Source: Burkholderia plantarii
GTDB lineage: Bacteria > Pseudomonadota > Gammaproteobacteria > Burkholderiales > Burkholderiaceae
Reading direction: 5' to 3'
Length of the DNA stretch: 64,000 nucleotides
Assembly: GCF_001411805.1 (NCBI RefSeq)
Contig: NZ_CP007213.1
Coordinates: 3,286,001-3,350,000 of the forward strand
Shown: piece by piece, positions 52,080-60,977 of the stretch
Position numbering within the stretch: the first letter of the stretch is position 1
Layout of the letters: each line of letters starts with the position of its first letter
Position numbers and translations under genes: made by a program
Notes under the pieces: model-generated
Databases searched by the model: none
The model's input: the letters and a program-made list of their open reading frames with translations, nothing else
Told to the model about the DNA's origin: nothing

Positions 52080-52416
52080 TCAAGGCGCCCGCGCCCCGCG
52101 CCTGCCCAGCCGGCGCCACAGCCCGTGCAGGCTGCCGAGCATCGAGGCCAGCACCATCACCGCGCCGCCGGTGAACTGCGCGGGCGCGAGCGGCTCGCCG
52201 TTCAGCGCGCCGAACAGGTAGGCGAACGGCAGGTCGAGATTGAAGATCACCGAGGTGCGCGCACTGCCCACACGCGGCTGGCAGCTCAGCTGGATCATCA
52301 GCGCGAGCGCCGGACAGCACGCCCATGAAGCCCACCGCCAGCGCGCGCGGGCCGCCGGCGAGCGGGAAACCGGCGAGCAGCAGCGCGCCGAAGCCCATCT
52401 GGCAGACCGCCAGCAC
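52080..52416 (-). pseudogene. EamA/DMT-family transporter remnant
   Basis: Two minus-strand frames must be joined: MLAVCQMGFGALLLAGFPLA..ALAVGFMGVLSG, then after a frameshift near 52300 LSCQPRVGSARTSVIFNLDLPFAYLFGALNGE and GGAVMVLASMLGSLHGLW. These match the second half of a ten-helix EamA permease (the ...P...IF..LE..FA... repeat). The first half is missing. Dead gene. Confidence 0.7.
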
Positions 52417-52420
52417 CAGC

Positions 52421-52986
52421 CGGTCGGCGCGGCAGGCGGGGCCGCCGAGACATCAACCGTCGCGACGGCGCAGGCAGGCGTAGGGCGTGCCGATCATGAA
52501 CAGGGAAGGAAACGCGGCAGGCAGGTCGAGCGGGCCGCCGGACTCCGTGACGGCGCCGGGCCGCCGTGGCCGACGCCGCAGCCATTCGAGCAGGCCGGCC
52601 ACGATCGCGACGGCGGCCCGGTCATTTCCGATGAAAGCCATTTCCGAATCCCGATATTTGATTGGGACGCAGTCTTATTTAAAAGGCCGAATGAGTCTTC
52701 CGGCAAGACGAAGACCCGGCCGCGATTCCGAATCAGCGACCAAAACTGGTACAACAAATAAAAAACGGGCGCTTTTCTGGTGCCGGAGAGCACCGACAGA
52801 CAAGGCTTTCAGCCATTTTTCAGTGCTATCGCGCCGATCGCCGCAAGATTGCGGCAATCATGAAAAATCGCGAATGCTCGGCATTTTCCTGAAAACAAAA
52901 TCACCCGCATGATTTCACGAATCAGATTAATTGATCATTGAGTAGCACGACGACCGATGTTATCAATACTCAAGCCGCCGCCCGCT
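52421..52986. other. Low-G+C gap before mocR
   Basis: No supported gene. From about 52640 to 52970 the DNA is clearly richer in A+T than the rest of the window, a sign of foreign or decaying sequence. A short frame at 52453-52641 has no family match. Confidence 0.4.
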
Positions 52987-54414
52987 TCAGCCATGCGCGC
53001 GAATCAGCCGGTCCAGCCGCCCGCAGGCGTCGGCCAGCCGCGCCTCGCTGGCGGTGGCCACGCCGAGCAGCAGCCCCGAGGTCGCGCCGCCGCCCGTCGC
53101 GGCGAACCACGGCGACAACGGCCCGGGCGCGAGCCCCTCGCGGCCGGCCGCGAGCGCGATCTCGACGTCGCCGGCGCGCGTGCCGTCGGGCAGCCGCAGC
53201 AGCATCGCGAGCCCGGCCGGATGCACCTGGTAACCCAGCGCCTCGAGGCGCGTTTGCAGCGCGTGGCCGCGCGCGGCATACACGCGCTTCATGCGGCGCA
53301 GGTGGCGCATGTAGTGGCCCTCGCGCATGAACGCCTCGGCGGCCAGCTGCACGGCCACGTCGGGTGCCGGCGCGAAGCACGCGGCGGCCTCGCCGAAGCG
53401 CGCCGCGAGCGGCGCCGGCGCCACCAGGAAGCCGAGCCGCAGCGCCGGGCTGATGGTCTTGCTGAACGAGCCGATGTGGATCACGCGCCCCGCCGTGTCG
53501 AGCGAGGCCAGCGCCGGGGCCGCGCGGCGCCGCAGCTGCAGTTCGCCGAGATAGTCGTCCTCGATGATCCACGCGCCGGTGTCGCCGGCCCATTCGAGCA
53601 GCCGGCGGCGCCGCGCCAGCGACAGCGTCGGGCCGAGCGGCGCCTGCTGGCCCGGCGTGAGCAGCGCGAGCGCCGCGTCGGGCGCGTGCCGCAGGCCATG
53701 ATCGACGTCGATGCCGTCCTCGTCGACCGGCACCGGCACCGGCTCGATGCGCGCCAGCGACAGCGCGCGGCGGCTCGGCACGAAGCCGGGATCCTCGAAC
53801 CAGGCGCGCCGGCCCTCGGCGCGCAGCACGCTCAGTGCGAGCTGGCGCGCGCCCGAGAAGCCGGCCGTCACGAACACCTGCGACGGCCGGCACTCGATGC
53901 CGCGCGCGATCGCCAGATGCGCGGCGATCTCGCGGCGCAGGCCCGGCTCGCCGCGCGGATCGGGATAGACGGCGGGCGCCGTCGCCTCCGCGCGCGCGGC
54001 CCGCGAACGCAGCCGCGCGAACAGCGCCGCAGGAAAACAGTCGGAGGCCGGCACGCCGTTCTGGAACACGGTCGGCGCGGACGGGAAGAAATCCCAGAAC
54101 GGCCCCGGCAGCTGCGCCGCGCCGAGCGCCGCGTCAGGACTCGCGAGCCGCGCCGGGCGCCCGGTCACGCGCGTGCCGCCGGGGCGCGACGCCACCACCA
54201 GCTGCGCGTCCACCAGCCGCTCGTAGGCCGCCTTGACGGTGCCGCGCGCCACGCCGAGCTGCGCCGCGAGATCGAGCCACGACGGCAGGCGCGCGCCCGG
54301 CGCGAGCACGCCGCTGTCGATCGCGGCGGCGATGCCGAGACGGATCTGCTCGGTGAGCGGCAGCGCGGCCGAGCGGTCCAGCGCGAGGTTCAGGGGTTTC
54401 GACATGCGGGCCAT
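52987..54414 (-). CDS. MocR-type (GntR/aminotransferase) transcriptional regulator
   Basis: 475 residues; ATG 54405 is an alternative start. N-terminal GntR winged helix: ALPLTEQIRLGIAAAIDSG, then LPSWLDLAAQLGVARGTVKAAYERL. The rest is a fold-type-I aminotransferase domain with the PLP Lys in VIHIGSFSKTISPALRLGFLV and the aspartate in IIEDDYLGEL. MocR proteins sense PLP or amino-acid derivatives. Divergent from the cupin/CMD operon, with direct repeats between the genes, so this operon is its likely target. Confidence 0.92.
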   Translation of the reverse strand: MARMSKPLNLALDRSAALPLTEQIRLGIAAAIDSGVLAPGARLPSWLDLAAQLGVARGTVKAAYERLVDAQLVVASRPGGTRVTGRPARLASPDAALGAAQLPGPFWDFFPSAPTVFQNGVPASDCFPAALFARLRSRAARAEATAPAVYPDPRGEPGLRREIAAHLAIARGIECRPSQVFVTAGFSGARQLALSVLRAEGRRAWFEDPGFVPSRRALSLARIEPVPVPVDEDGIDVDHGLRHAPDAALALLTPGQQAPLGPTLSLARRRRLLEWAGDTGAWIIEDDYLGELQLRRRAAPALASLDTAGRVIHIGSFSKTISPALRLGFLVAPAPLAARFGEAAACFAPAPDVAVQLAAEAFMREGHYMRHLRRMKRVYAARGHALQTRLEALGYQVHPAGLAMLLRLPDGTRAGDVEIALAAGREGLAPGPLSPWFAATGGGATSGLLLGVATASEARLADACGRLDRLIRAHG

Positions 54415-54431
54415 GGTACAGGGAAAAAACA

Positions 54432-54449
54432 GCTTTTCGGTGCTTTTTC
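54432..54449. promoter_or_regulatory. Direct repeats in the mocR-cupin intergenic region
   Basis: GCTTTTC (54432-54438) and GCTTTTTC (54442-54449), ten bases apart on the same face of the helix. MocR regulators usually bind direct repeats, so this is the best operator candidate in the 87-base gap. Confidence 0.4.
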
Positions 54450-54501
54450 ATGGACCGCGAACGGCGCAGAATGGCCATCCGATCCCGTCGAGGAGAATCC
54501 C

Positions 54502-54945
54502 GTGAAACCCGCGCATCGCTACCTGCCGCTGCTGCTGGCCGCCGCGGCCGTGCTGAGCCGCCCCGCCATGGCGGACCCTGAAGCCGGCCCCGCCGGCGAC
54601 AGCGTCAAGCCCAATTTCTCGCACGCGATCCCGACCGTGCCGGGCAAGTCGCTGGTGGCCGTGGAAGTCTCGTATCCGCCGAACGGCGCGTCGCGGCCGC
54701 ATCGTCACGAACATTCGGCGTTCATCTACGCCTATGTCGTGTCGGGCAGCGTGGCGAGCCAGGTGGAGGGGCAGCCCGAGCGCGTCTACCACGCCGGCGA
54801 ATCGTTCTACGAAATGCCGGGCGCGCATCACGTCGTGAGCCGCAACGCGAGCCGCACCGAACCCGCCAGGCTGCTCGCCGTGTTCATCGTCGACAGCGAT
54901 CATCGAACCCTGACCATCAACGACCAACCCAAGGTGTCGCAATGA
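54502..54945 (+). CDS. Secreted cupin-domain protein
   Basis: 147 residues from GTG 54502, with AGGAG upstream. Sec signal peptide (LPLLLAAAAVLSRPAMA) cleaved near residue 24. Cupin motif 1 is in PPNGASRPHRHEHSAFIYAYVVSGSV (His ligands) and motif 2 in YEMPGAHHVVSRNAS. Single-domain periplasmic cupin, possibly metal-binding. Coupled to the next gene by ATGA. Pairing with a CMD-family protein is common and suggests a redox or catabolic role. Confidence 0.88.
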   Translation: MKPAHRYLPLLLAAAAVLSRPAMADPEAGPAGDSVKPNFSHAIPTVPGKSLVAVEVSYPPNGASRPHRHEHSAFIYAYVVSGSVASQVEGQPERVYHAGESFYEMPGAHHVVSRNASRTEPARLLAVFIVDSDHRTLTINDQPKVSQ

Positions 54946-55403
54946 GCGAACGCATCAACTATCAACACGCGGCGCCGGCCGGCTACAAGACGCTCGCGGG
55001 CGTATACGGCTACGTCTCGCAGTGCGGGCTCGACGCCACGCTAATCGATCTCGTCTACCTGCGCGTGAGCCTGATCAATGGCTGCGCCTACTGCATCGAC
55101 ATGCATACGAGCGACCTGCGCAAGCGCGGCGTGGCGATCGAGAAGATCGCGCTGGTGCCCGTCTGGCACGAGGCGAAGCGCCTGTTCAGCGAGCGTGAGC
55201 AGGCCGCGCTGGCCTGGGCCGAATCGGTCACGCGCGTGGCGCAGACCGGCGTACCCGACAGCGACTATCAGGCCGCCGCCGGCGTGTTCGGCGAAAAGGA
55301 ACTGGCCGACCTGACGATCGCGATCGGCCTGATGAACACGTTCAACCGGCTCGCCATCAGCTTCCGCAGCACGCCCGCGGCGGCGCTGGCGGCACGGGGC
55401 TGA
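54942..55403 (+). CDS. Carboxymuconolactone-decarboxylase-family (AhpD-like) protein
   Basis: 153 residues. All-helical CMD fold with the redox/proton-relay motif GCAYCIDMHTSDLRKRGV (CxxC...H), then WHEAKRLFSEREQAALAWAE and IAIGLMNTFNRLAISF. AhpD-type members act as peroxidase adaptors; others are uncharacterised. Lacks a signal peptide, while the partner cupin has one. MocR-regulated by position. Confidence 0.92.
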   Translation: MSERINYQHAAPAGYKTLAGVYGYVSQCGLDATLIDLVYLRVSLINGCAYCIDMHTSDLRKRGVAIEKIALVPVWHEAKRLFSEREQAALAWAESVTRVAQTGVPDSDYQAAAGVFGEKELADLTIAIGLMNTFNRLAISFRSTPAAALAARG

Positions 55404-55429
55404 ACGTGGCGGTCCCGGGGGCGCGCCGG

Positions 55430-55563
55430 CGCGCGCTGCAAAAAATGCCGTCTTCTCCTTGGATGGCCCGGAGCACATCGCGATAGCCAACCGGATCGAG
55501 ATTCGTTTGGTCGATCAGGATTTGCCGCCAAGCTACACGGACCGTTAAATGAGCGAGCACATT
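55430..55563 (-). pseudogene. Broken start of a gene downstream of the HNH nuclease
   Basis: Beginning at GTG 55563 the minus strand reads VLAHLTVRVAWRQILIDQTN and LDPVGYRDVLRAIQGEDGIF before running into low-complexity sequence. This is protein-like, differs from the surrounding G+C bias, and starts 44 bases past the HNH stop, as a next operon gene would. It does not continue, so the gene was probably cut by deletion. I do not recognise the family. Confidence 0.3.
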
Positions 55564-55606
55564 GTCCGGGTCAGTACCTGCGTGTGAACCCGCGCGCCGG
55601 CGCGAC

Positions 55607-56761
55607 TCAGGTGGGCGCATCCTCGGTTTCCATCCGCATCCACCGGTCGAAACTCCGTGGGAGAGTCGCGGACTCCGCCTCGACGTGCGCCTCGAACACC
55701 TGGAACTGCCTGCGATGGGCCGCGCGCAGGATTGCATCGACGGACTGCCCCTCGGCCACGCTTTCGATTCCGGGAATATTCCTGAGGGCTCGCTCGATGG
55801 CCCGGTTCGGGAAAAAATCACGCGCGATGCGATACCGGTCGCCCTTGCTCGCGTTGCAGCTCTTGCAGACGGGAATCAGGTTGCCAGCCTCGTTGTTGGT
55901 CGCGAGCGTCCTGAACTCGGGCTTGGGTTGCGGCCGGATGTGATCGATTTCGAACGCTTCGTCGTCATCGTGCAGTCCCAGGCAGTAAAGACAGAGATAC
56001 CCTCTCAGGTGCTGTTCGACGGTCCGCACCTGGGCACCTTGCAGCTCGTTCCAGCTCTCCTGCGGGGTCTGCGGGATCCACTCGATCATGAAATTGCCGA
56101 CGACGTTCACGAGTTCGCCGATCTGCTCGCGCAATGTCCGGCCGACGCCGCGGGCGGGGCCGGCACGATGCAGGATTTGGCTGTAGAGGTTGTACGGGGG
56201 CGCGTAGCGCAGGTTCCAGGTATGTTGACGAACGATGAACGTGTGCAGGTGCCGGTTCTGGGTGAAGACCCGCTCCATCTCCATGGAAATCTCGCGCGCC
56301 CTCAGCATCTTCGCGCGCACCGGGTTGCCGAGGTCGATGCGCTCGGCGATTTCCAGAAACCTTCTCGGGCTGTACAGCTTGTTCGACTTCTCCCGGTTGC
56401 AGCTCGCGCAGGCCAGCACGTGATTCGACAGGTCCGTCGCTTGGGTTTCGAGGAAGGTCCGGATTGTCGTCGTGCCTTCTTCCAGGTACGGGAGCAGCGT
56501 CTTGCTCTGCTTCATCGCCTGGTACTTCATGTAAAGATCGCGCGGGATGATGTGGTCCATCTGCATCGCCGCGCGCCCCTTGGCGACGCCGCAATACGGG
56601 CAGTCGAACTGTTCGACCCGCAGTTTCACGTCGCACCGGGGAAGCGCACCCAGCAGCGCGTCCTTGACCGTCGGGGCGAAGCCTTGCAGCAGCCTGTCCG
56701 TTTCCCGCCCCGGGAATACCCGCGTGATTTCAAACCGGTTCAGCTGTTCGAGAATATCCAT
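55607..56761 (-). CDS. Nuclease with two HNH domains
   Basis: 384 residues. First HNH: zinc-ribbon Cys pair CPYC at 54-57, MDHIIPRD with Asp69-His70, then NHVLACASCNREKSNK with Cys118/Cys121 and Asn122. Second HNH: CLYC at 257-260, EIDHIRPQ with Asp273-His274, NLIPVCKSCNASKGDR with Cys299/Cys302 and Asn303. Both keep the metal-binding His/Asn and all four Cys, so both could be active. The ~110 residues between are helical and may recognise DNA. Same strand and 77 bases after the MACPF gene. No methylase is present, so it is not a standard restriction system. Codon bias is weaker than in core genes. Confidence 0.85.
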   Translation of the reverse strand: MDILEQLNRFEITRVFPGRETDRLLQGFAPTVKDALLGALPRCDVKLRVEQFDCPYCGVAKGRAAMQMDHIIPRDLYMKYQAMKQSKTLLPYLEEGTTTIRTFLETQATDLSNHVLACASCNREKSNKLYSPRRFLEIAERIDLGNPVRAKMLRAREISMEMERVFTQNRHLHTFIVRQHTWNLRYAPPYNLYSQILHRAGPARGVGRTLREQIGELVNVVGNFMIEWIPQTPQESWNELQGAQVRTVEQHLRGYLCLYCLGLHDDDEAFEIDHIRPQPKPEFRTLATNNEAGNLIPVCKSCNASKGDRYRIARDFFPNRAIERALRNIPGIESVAEGQSVDAILRAAHRRQFQVFEAHVEAESATLPRSFDRWMRMETEDAPT

Positions 56762-56838
56762 GTTCGATTCTTTTCAACGATATCGTGCGTGACGCGCGGC
56801 CTGCCGGCCGCCATCACGTCCATGCCGGCCGCCCGCGC

Positions 56839-59832
56839 TCAGCCCGGCATCCGCAGCAGCACCTTGGGCTTGAGGATCTGCGGGCCGTCGCTGTACTCGA
56901 GACCGATCGCGGTGATGCGCAGCGGGCCGTCCTCGTTCTCCGCCATGTCCATCCCGATCTCGAGGCCGTCGGGCCGCATCACGATCGCGCGGCCGCCATC
57001 GTCGGACGACAGCCCGTACCATCCGCCGTTCCGCGTCAGCCGGTATTCGAGCCCGAGGCGGCGGCACGGTTCGAAGCTGACGTTGAGCCGGATGCTGTGG
57101 ATCGATTCCGCGGGCAGGATCAGGAAGCGCTCGTCCACGACGGTCCGGCCGCAATCGATGAAGCGCTCCGCGTGCGGCCCGTGCTCGCCGTCGAACCTCA
57201 GGTCGACTTCGTCCACGCCGCGCGAACGCTCCACCGAGGCCCGCAGGCTCAGCGCGACGCTGCCGTCCTCGCGGTGCAACTGCGTCAGGCCGATGCCGGC
57301 CAGGTAGCCGTCGACGACGAGTTCCCGCCCGTCGATGGCCTGCACGGTGACCGGCCGCATGGTCCGCTCGCCGGGCGACGTCACCGCGCGATAGCTGATC
57401 ACCCGCTCGTCGGCGCCGAGCGGCTCGAATCGCCAGTCGCGGCGAACGCCTTCGTGCTGGGTGACCGCGGAACCGGCCGCGCCGGTGACCGGCCCGTCCG
57501 CCCCGTTCGCCACCGCGTCCATGATCTTGCCGTCGGAGCCGTTGGTGACCAGCCGCGGGTCGCGGTCGTCCCACTGCATCGCCCGCGACAGCAGGTTGGG
57601 CGGCTGCGCGACCAGCTTGTTGGTGTTGTCGGCCGTCAGGTAGACGTCCCATTTCGCCGAGGCATCCACGCCCTCGACGGCCGACAGCACCGACATGACC
57701 TCCCCGACGTCGTTAAGACGCCAGAGCTGGTGGCGCCCGCCGATGTCGCGCTGCATGACGATGCGGCGCTGCTCGGAGCGGCTGAACGCGGTCCTGGCCT
57801 CGGCCCCTTCGATCGATATCACGAGCCCGCTGGCAATGTGCCGGAACCTGCCCATCGCGGCGCGCCCGGCCAGCTTGCGGTGGTCCGAGGCGACGATCGG
57901 CGTGATCTGCCACAGCGACGGCTCCTTGACGTTCAGGGCGCCGCGCGCGATCAGCACCGGCCCGCCCATCTCGAACTGGAGCAGGTGGTTCGACCCGAAC
58001 GCGTGGCAGTGGATCTCGCCGTAGTCGGTCACGGTCCAGGTCTGGTTCTTCGCGGCACCGAGCGGCTTGAGCGTGACGGAATGACAGGGTGTCTGGGTGC
58101 CGGACACGAGCCTGGTCTCTTCCTCGACGGTCAGCACCAGCGGCGAGTTGCTCTGGCGGCCGGCGAAGCCTCCCGGCAGCTCGATCATGCTGACGATGTG
58201 GCCGTCCGGGCTCAGCCGCCAGACGCAGCGCAGGTTCTCGCCGAGTTCCTGGATCCTTGCCTGCTCCACGCGCAGGTCGACGCGGTTCGGGCGGATATCG
58301 GTGCGGACCGTGAGGAACATGTTCATGTCGACGTGCCTGATGCCCACCAGGTCCGCCTGCGTGAGACTGCCCACCCTGCGGTTGTAGTACCCGTAGAACA
58401 GGAAGTAGGCGTGGTGTTCATCGATCAGGTGCATCGCGCTGCGCTCGCGCGCATAGCTCGTCAGCGTGTCCCACGCGAGTTCGCGCAGCGGCACCGGCAG
58501 CACGTTGATGCTGGGGATCAGCTTCTCGCGCTGCACGGCCGCCCAGCGCCGGTAATCGTAGAGCGACTCGGCCCACCGGCCGGCCTGCTCGGCCACCGCG
58601 CCCTCGCCGCCCACCGCCTGCACCGTGAACTGCTGCTGTTCGTCGGTGGCGTTGTTGCGGGCCTGCGTCTGCTTGCCGTGCGCGGCCGACGCCTCGGCCT
58701 CCACGTCCACCGCATAGGTGCTGACGCTCGCCTTGACCTTCGCGGCGAAGCGCGTCGTGACGTTGGTGTCGCTTTCCTTGCCGGTGAACGTCTTGGTTTC
58801 CGTCGCGAACAGGCGCCCGCCGACCAGCGTCTGGGTGGAAACGAAGTGGCCGAAGCTGCCGAGCACGCCCAGCAGCGCTGCGAAGCGCTGATCGAGGCGC
58901 CGGTGGTTCAGCGCCGCCTCACAGGCCTCCAGGAAGTCGTCGCTGGCGCAGGGCTTGAAATCGTCGAACGACAATTCGATCTTCGGCAGGAAATAGTTCG
59001 CCGTGGTGTGGATCTGCTTGCCGATACTTCCCGAGTTTTCCTGCTCGGACTGGAAATAGGAACCGCTCACGCCTACGCCGCCCTTCGCGCCAAAGCCGCC
59101 CACCGCCACGCCGATCGAGGCCTTGATATCGGTCACACCGTTTTGCTGAAGCTGGTGAAGCGATTCCGAGGTGCTGAAATAGTTTTCGAAATAGCCGGTG
59201 AAATTCGGCTTTCGATAGAGCAGCTTCGCCGCCTGACAATGGCCGCCGCCGGATTCCTCCTCGGCGCTGTCCTGCCGCTTCAATACCTCGCGAAAACCGC
59301 TTTCGACCGGATTCGACAGGCTGTGGTCGATGACGATGCCCTTGTAGAAGCCCACGCGATCCAGCAGATCCTCGCGCTCGGCGAGATTCAGGTCGAAGAA
59401 ATCGCGCGAATCCTGCAGTTGCGCGTCGCTCTTCATCAGCCTGACGAGTTCCTTGTCGGCGAACTTGTGACCGGCGTTGCTGAGCTTCTCGAAGGTCTCG
59501 ACCAGCGGCTTGCTGATTTCCGGCGCGGCCACGCGCACCGCGCTCAGCAACTGCGAGCGGCGGTCCGCCGCCTCCTTGCTCTGCTGCTTCATCTCGCGCT
59601 CGCGCTGCTCGAGCTTCGAGGTGAAATCCTGGTCGGTCAGCTTTTCGAGCCGCTCGCTTTCGTCTTCCTTGTTCTCCGTCCGCAAACGTTTCGCGTCATC
59701 ATCGGAACCCGAGCCGGAACTGGAATCACCCGGCGCGGGCTCGACATTCAGTCCGAGTTTCGCGTATTGCGCCAATGCGTCCTGCTGATCTTCCGCTACG
59801 GTCGTGGTGGATTTCCTGACGTCCTGAGGCAT
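56839..59832 (-). CDS. MACPF-domain (perforin-like) protein with C-terminal trefoil-like region
   Basis: 997 residues, no signal peptide. Residues 1-100: acidic, then highly charged coiled-coil-prone (DDDAKRLRTENKEDESER, KLEQREREMKQQSKEAADRR). About 200-460: MACPF/CDC-like domain. Its signature falls at 325-341 (GSFGHFVSTQTLVGGRL, compare Y-G-[TS]-H), with small-residue-rich membrane-hairpin candidates at 236-262 (GVAVGGFGAKGGVGVSGS) and 361-388 (RFAAKVKASVSTYAVDVEAE). About 510-805: repeated Q-x-W-like strands (NQTWTV 597, SLWQI 639, HQLWRL 701, RDWRF 798), as in ricin-B/trefoil lectins. 805-997: beta-rich end. Expected to oligomerise and form pores in target membranes after glycan or lipid binding. 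Followed by the tandem-HNH gene. Confidence 0.72.
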   Translation of the reverse strand: MPQDVRKSTTTVAEDQQDALAQYAKLGLNVEPAPGDSSSGSGSDDDAKRLRTENKEDESERLEKLTDQDFTSKLEQREREMKQQSKEAADRRSQLLSAVRVAAPEISKPLVETFEKLSNAGHKFADKELVRLMKSDAQLQDSRDFFDLNLAEREDLLDRVGFYKGIVIDHSLSNPVESGFREVLKRQDSAEEESGGGHCQAAKLLYRKPNFTGYFENYFSTSESLHQLQQNGVTDIKASIGVAVGGFGAKGGVGVSGSYFQSEQENSGSIGKQIHTTANYFLPKIELSFDDFKPCASDDFLEACEAALNHRRLDQRFAALLGVLGSFGHFVSTQTLVGGRLFATETKTFTGKESDTNVTTRFAAKVKASVSTYAVDVEAEASAAHGKQTQARNNATDEQQQFTVQAVGGEGAVAEQAGRWAESLYDYRRWAAVQREKLIPSINVLPVPLRELAWDTLTSYARERSAMHLIDEHHAYFLFYGYYNRRVGSLTQADLVGIRHVDMNMFLTVRTDIRPNRVDLRVEQARIQELGENLRCVWRLSPDGHIVSMIELPGGFAGRQSNSPLVLTVEEETRLVSGTQTPCHSVTLKPLGAAKNQTWTVTDYGEIHCHAFGSNHLLQFEMGGPVLIARGALNVKEPSLWQITPIVASDHRKLAGRAAMGRFRHIASGLVISIEGAEARTAFSRSEQRRIVMQRDIGGRHQLWRLNDVGEVMSVLSAVEGVDASAKWDVYLTADNTNKLVAQPPNLLSRAMQWDDRDPRLVTNGSDGKIMDAVANGADGPVTGAAGSAVTQHEGVRRDWRFEPLGADERVISYRAVTSPGERTMRPVTVQAIDGRELVVDGYLAGIGLTQLHREDGSVALSLRASVERSRGVDEVDLRFDGEHGPHAERFIDCGRTVVDERFLILPAESIHSIRLNVSFEPCRRLGLEYRLTRNGGWYGLSSDDGGRAIVMRPDGLEIGMDMAENEDGPLRITAIGLEYSDGPQILKPKVLLRMPG

Positions 59833-60477
59833 GCCTTCCCTGGCTCCATGTTGATGAAATTGCGCTGTCGCCGCCGCTTCGACGGCCTCGCCGGAATCCC
59901 CGCCGGCGGTTCACCGATTCATGTCGATCCGGTGCGCGCCATACTACTCCCGTCAAATTACGGCCATGCGAATTTTTCATGCCATTTGAATCGCGTATTT
60001 GAATCATTTCCATTGCCTGGCTGAAATAACGCGATGCTTTTCATCGCATATATCGCTGGTGAAACGTCGCTGCGCAAGGCGGGCGCGTCATGGCCGCCGG
60101 CCTGCCCGTCCTGATCCCCTCACGCCGCTCGGCATGCCGTAACACGGCGCAAAAATTCGCGAAACACCGCGCTGACGTTCCTTTCGTCTTCCGAACGAAT
60201 CGCCTTCGCATGCGCCTCGCATCGCCGGCATCACGCCACCGCCGCGCCGCGATTTCACGCGGCGCATCCGCTTGGCGGGGCGCGCGCCGCGCCTGAAAAA
60301 CGCCGGTCCGGCCCGCGCGAGCCGCGTTTGCGCGCCGCCCGCATCACGCGTTACATCCGCATACTCGCCGCGCATGCCCCGTCAGCGCGCGGAAAGAAAC
60401 ATGCAGTAATCGGCAGGTAACCCGTCACGCCGGTCACGCCGCGATACTCGTTCCCGTTTTCCAACCGGAGCGCGAAG
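59833..60477. other. A+T-rich promoter region of the MACPF gene and gap
   Basis: About 645 bases, no supported gene. 59940-60060 is conspicuously A+T-rich and contains GCGATG-CTTTT-CATCGC (60031-60047), a perfect 6-bp dyad. This block probably carries the MACPF promoter and its operator. Confidence 0.45.
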
Positions 60478-60876
60478 ATGGCGCCGCCCCAGGCTTTTTC
60501 GATCGACGCGTTGCATGGCTTCGAGCTGACCGAGGACGGCCAGTACCTGATGCTCAACAGCAACCAGCCGGACCGCGTCGCGCTGCACTGCTCGGTCATG
60601 CACGAGCTGCTCGCCGCGCTGTCGAACGCGATCGGCTCGTCGGAACGCATCCGCCACAAGCAGCGCAGCGTCAAGTTCGTGATGCCGTGCGAGGCCTGGA
60701 CGGTGGGCCGCGACGCCGGCGGCGCGCCCGACCTGATCCTGTCGTTCCGCCTGCCCGGCGGCGCGGAGCTGTCGTTCCAGGTGGCCCGCGCGCTGGCGGG
60801 CCAGATGGCCGACGTGCTCGCGCTCGCCACCGGCACCGCCTCGGCGCTGCCGCGCGCGGCGGGCTCGCTGCAATAG
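60478..60876 (+). CDS. Hypothetical protein, 132 residues
   Basis: Starts MAPPQAFSIDALHGFELTED after GGAG. Ordered throughout, with alternating strands (DGQYLMLNSNQPDRVALHCS, KFVMPCEAWTVGRD, DLILSFRLPGGAELSFQVAR) and a terminal helix. Looks like a compact beta-sandwich. Good codon bias and a clear ribosome site support a real gene. No family recognised. It lies 101 bases before the Omp85 gene and may share its transcript. Confidence 0.65.
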   Translation: MAPPQAFSIDALHGFELTEDGQYLMLNSNQPDRVALHCSVMHELLAALSNAIGSSERIRHKQRSVKFVMPCEAWTVGRDAGGAPDLILSFRLPGGAELSFQVARALAGQMADVLALATGTASALPRAAGSLQ

Positions 60877-60977
60877 CAGGCCACCGACACGCCATGACAC
60901 GCCGGCACGCGCCGCCAGCCGCGCGCGCGCCCTTCCACCCTCGCCTTACCGGCCTCGCGGCCCTTTCGTCATTGCGC

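Noticed and set aside
55607..56761. Classical restriction-modification system
   Set aside because: There is an HNH nuclease but no DNA methyltransferase motif in the neighbouring genes.
55607..59832. A full mobile island around the MACPF/HNH genes
   Set aside because: No integrase, tRNA, attachment-site repeat or transposase is visible on either side, so transfer is suspected only from composition and gene content.
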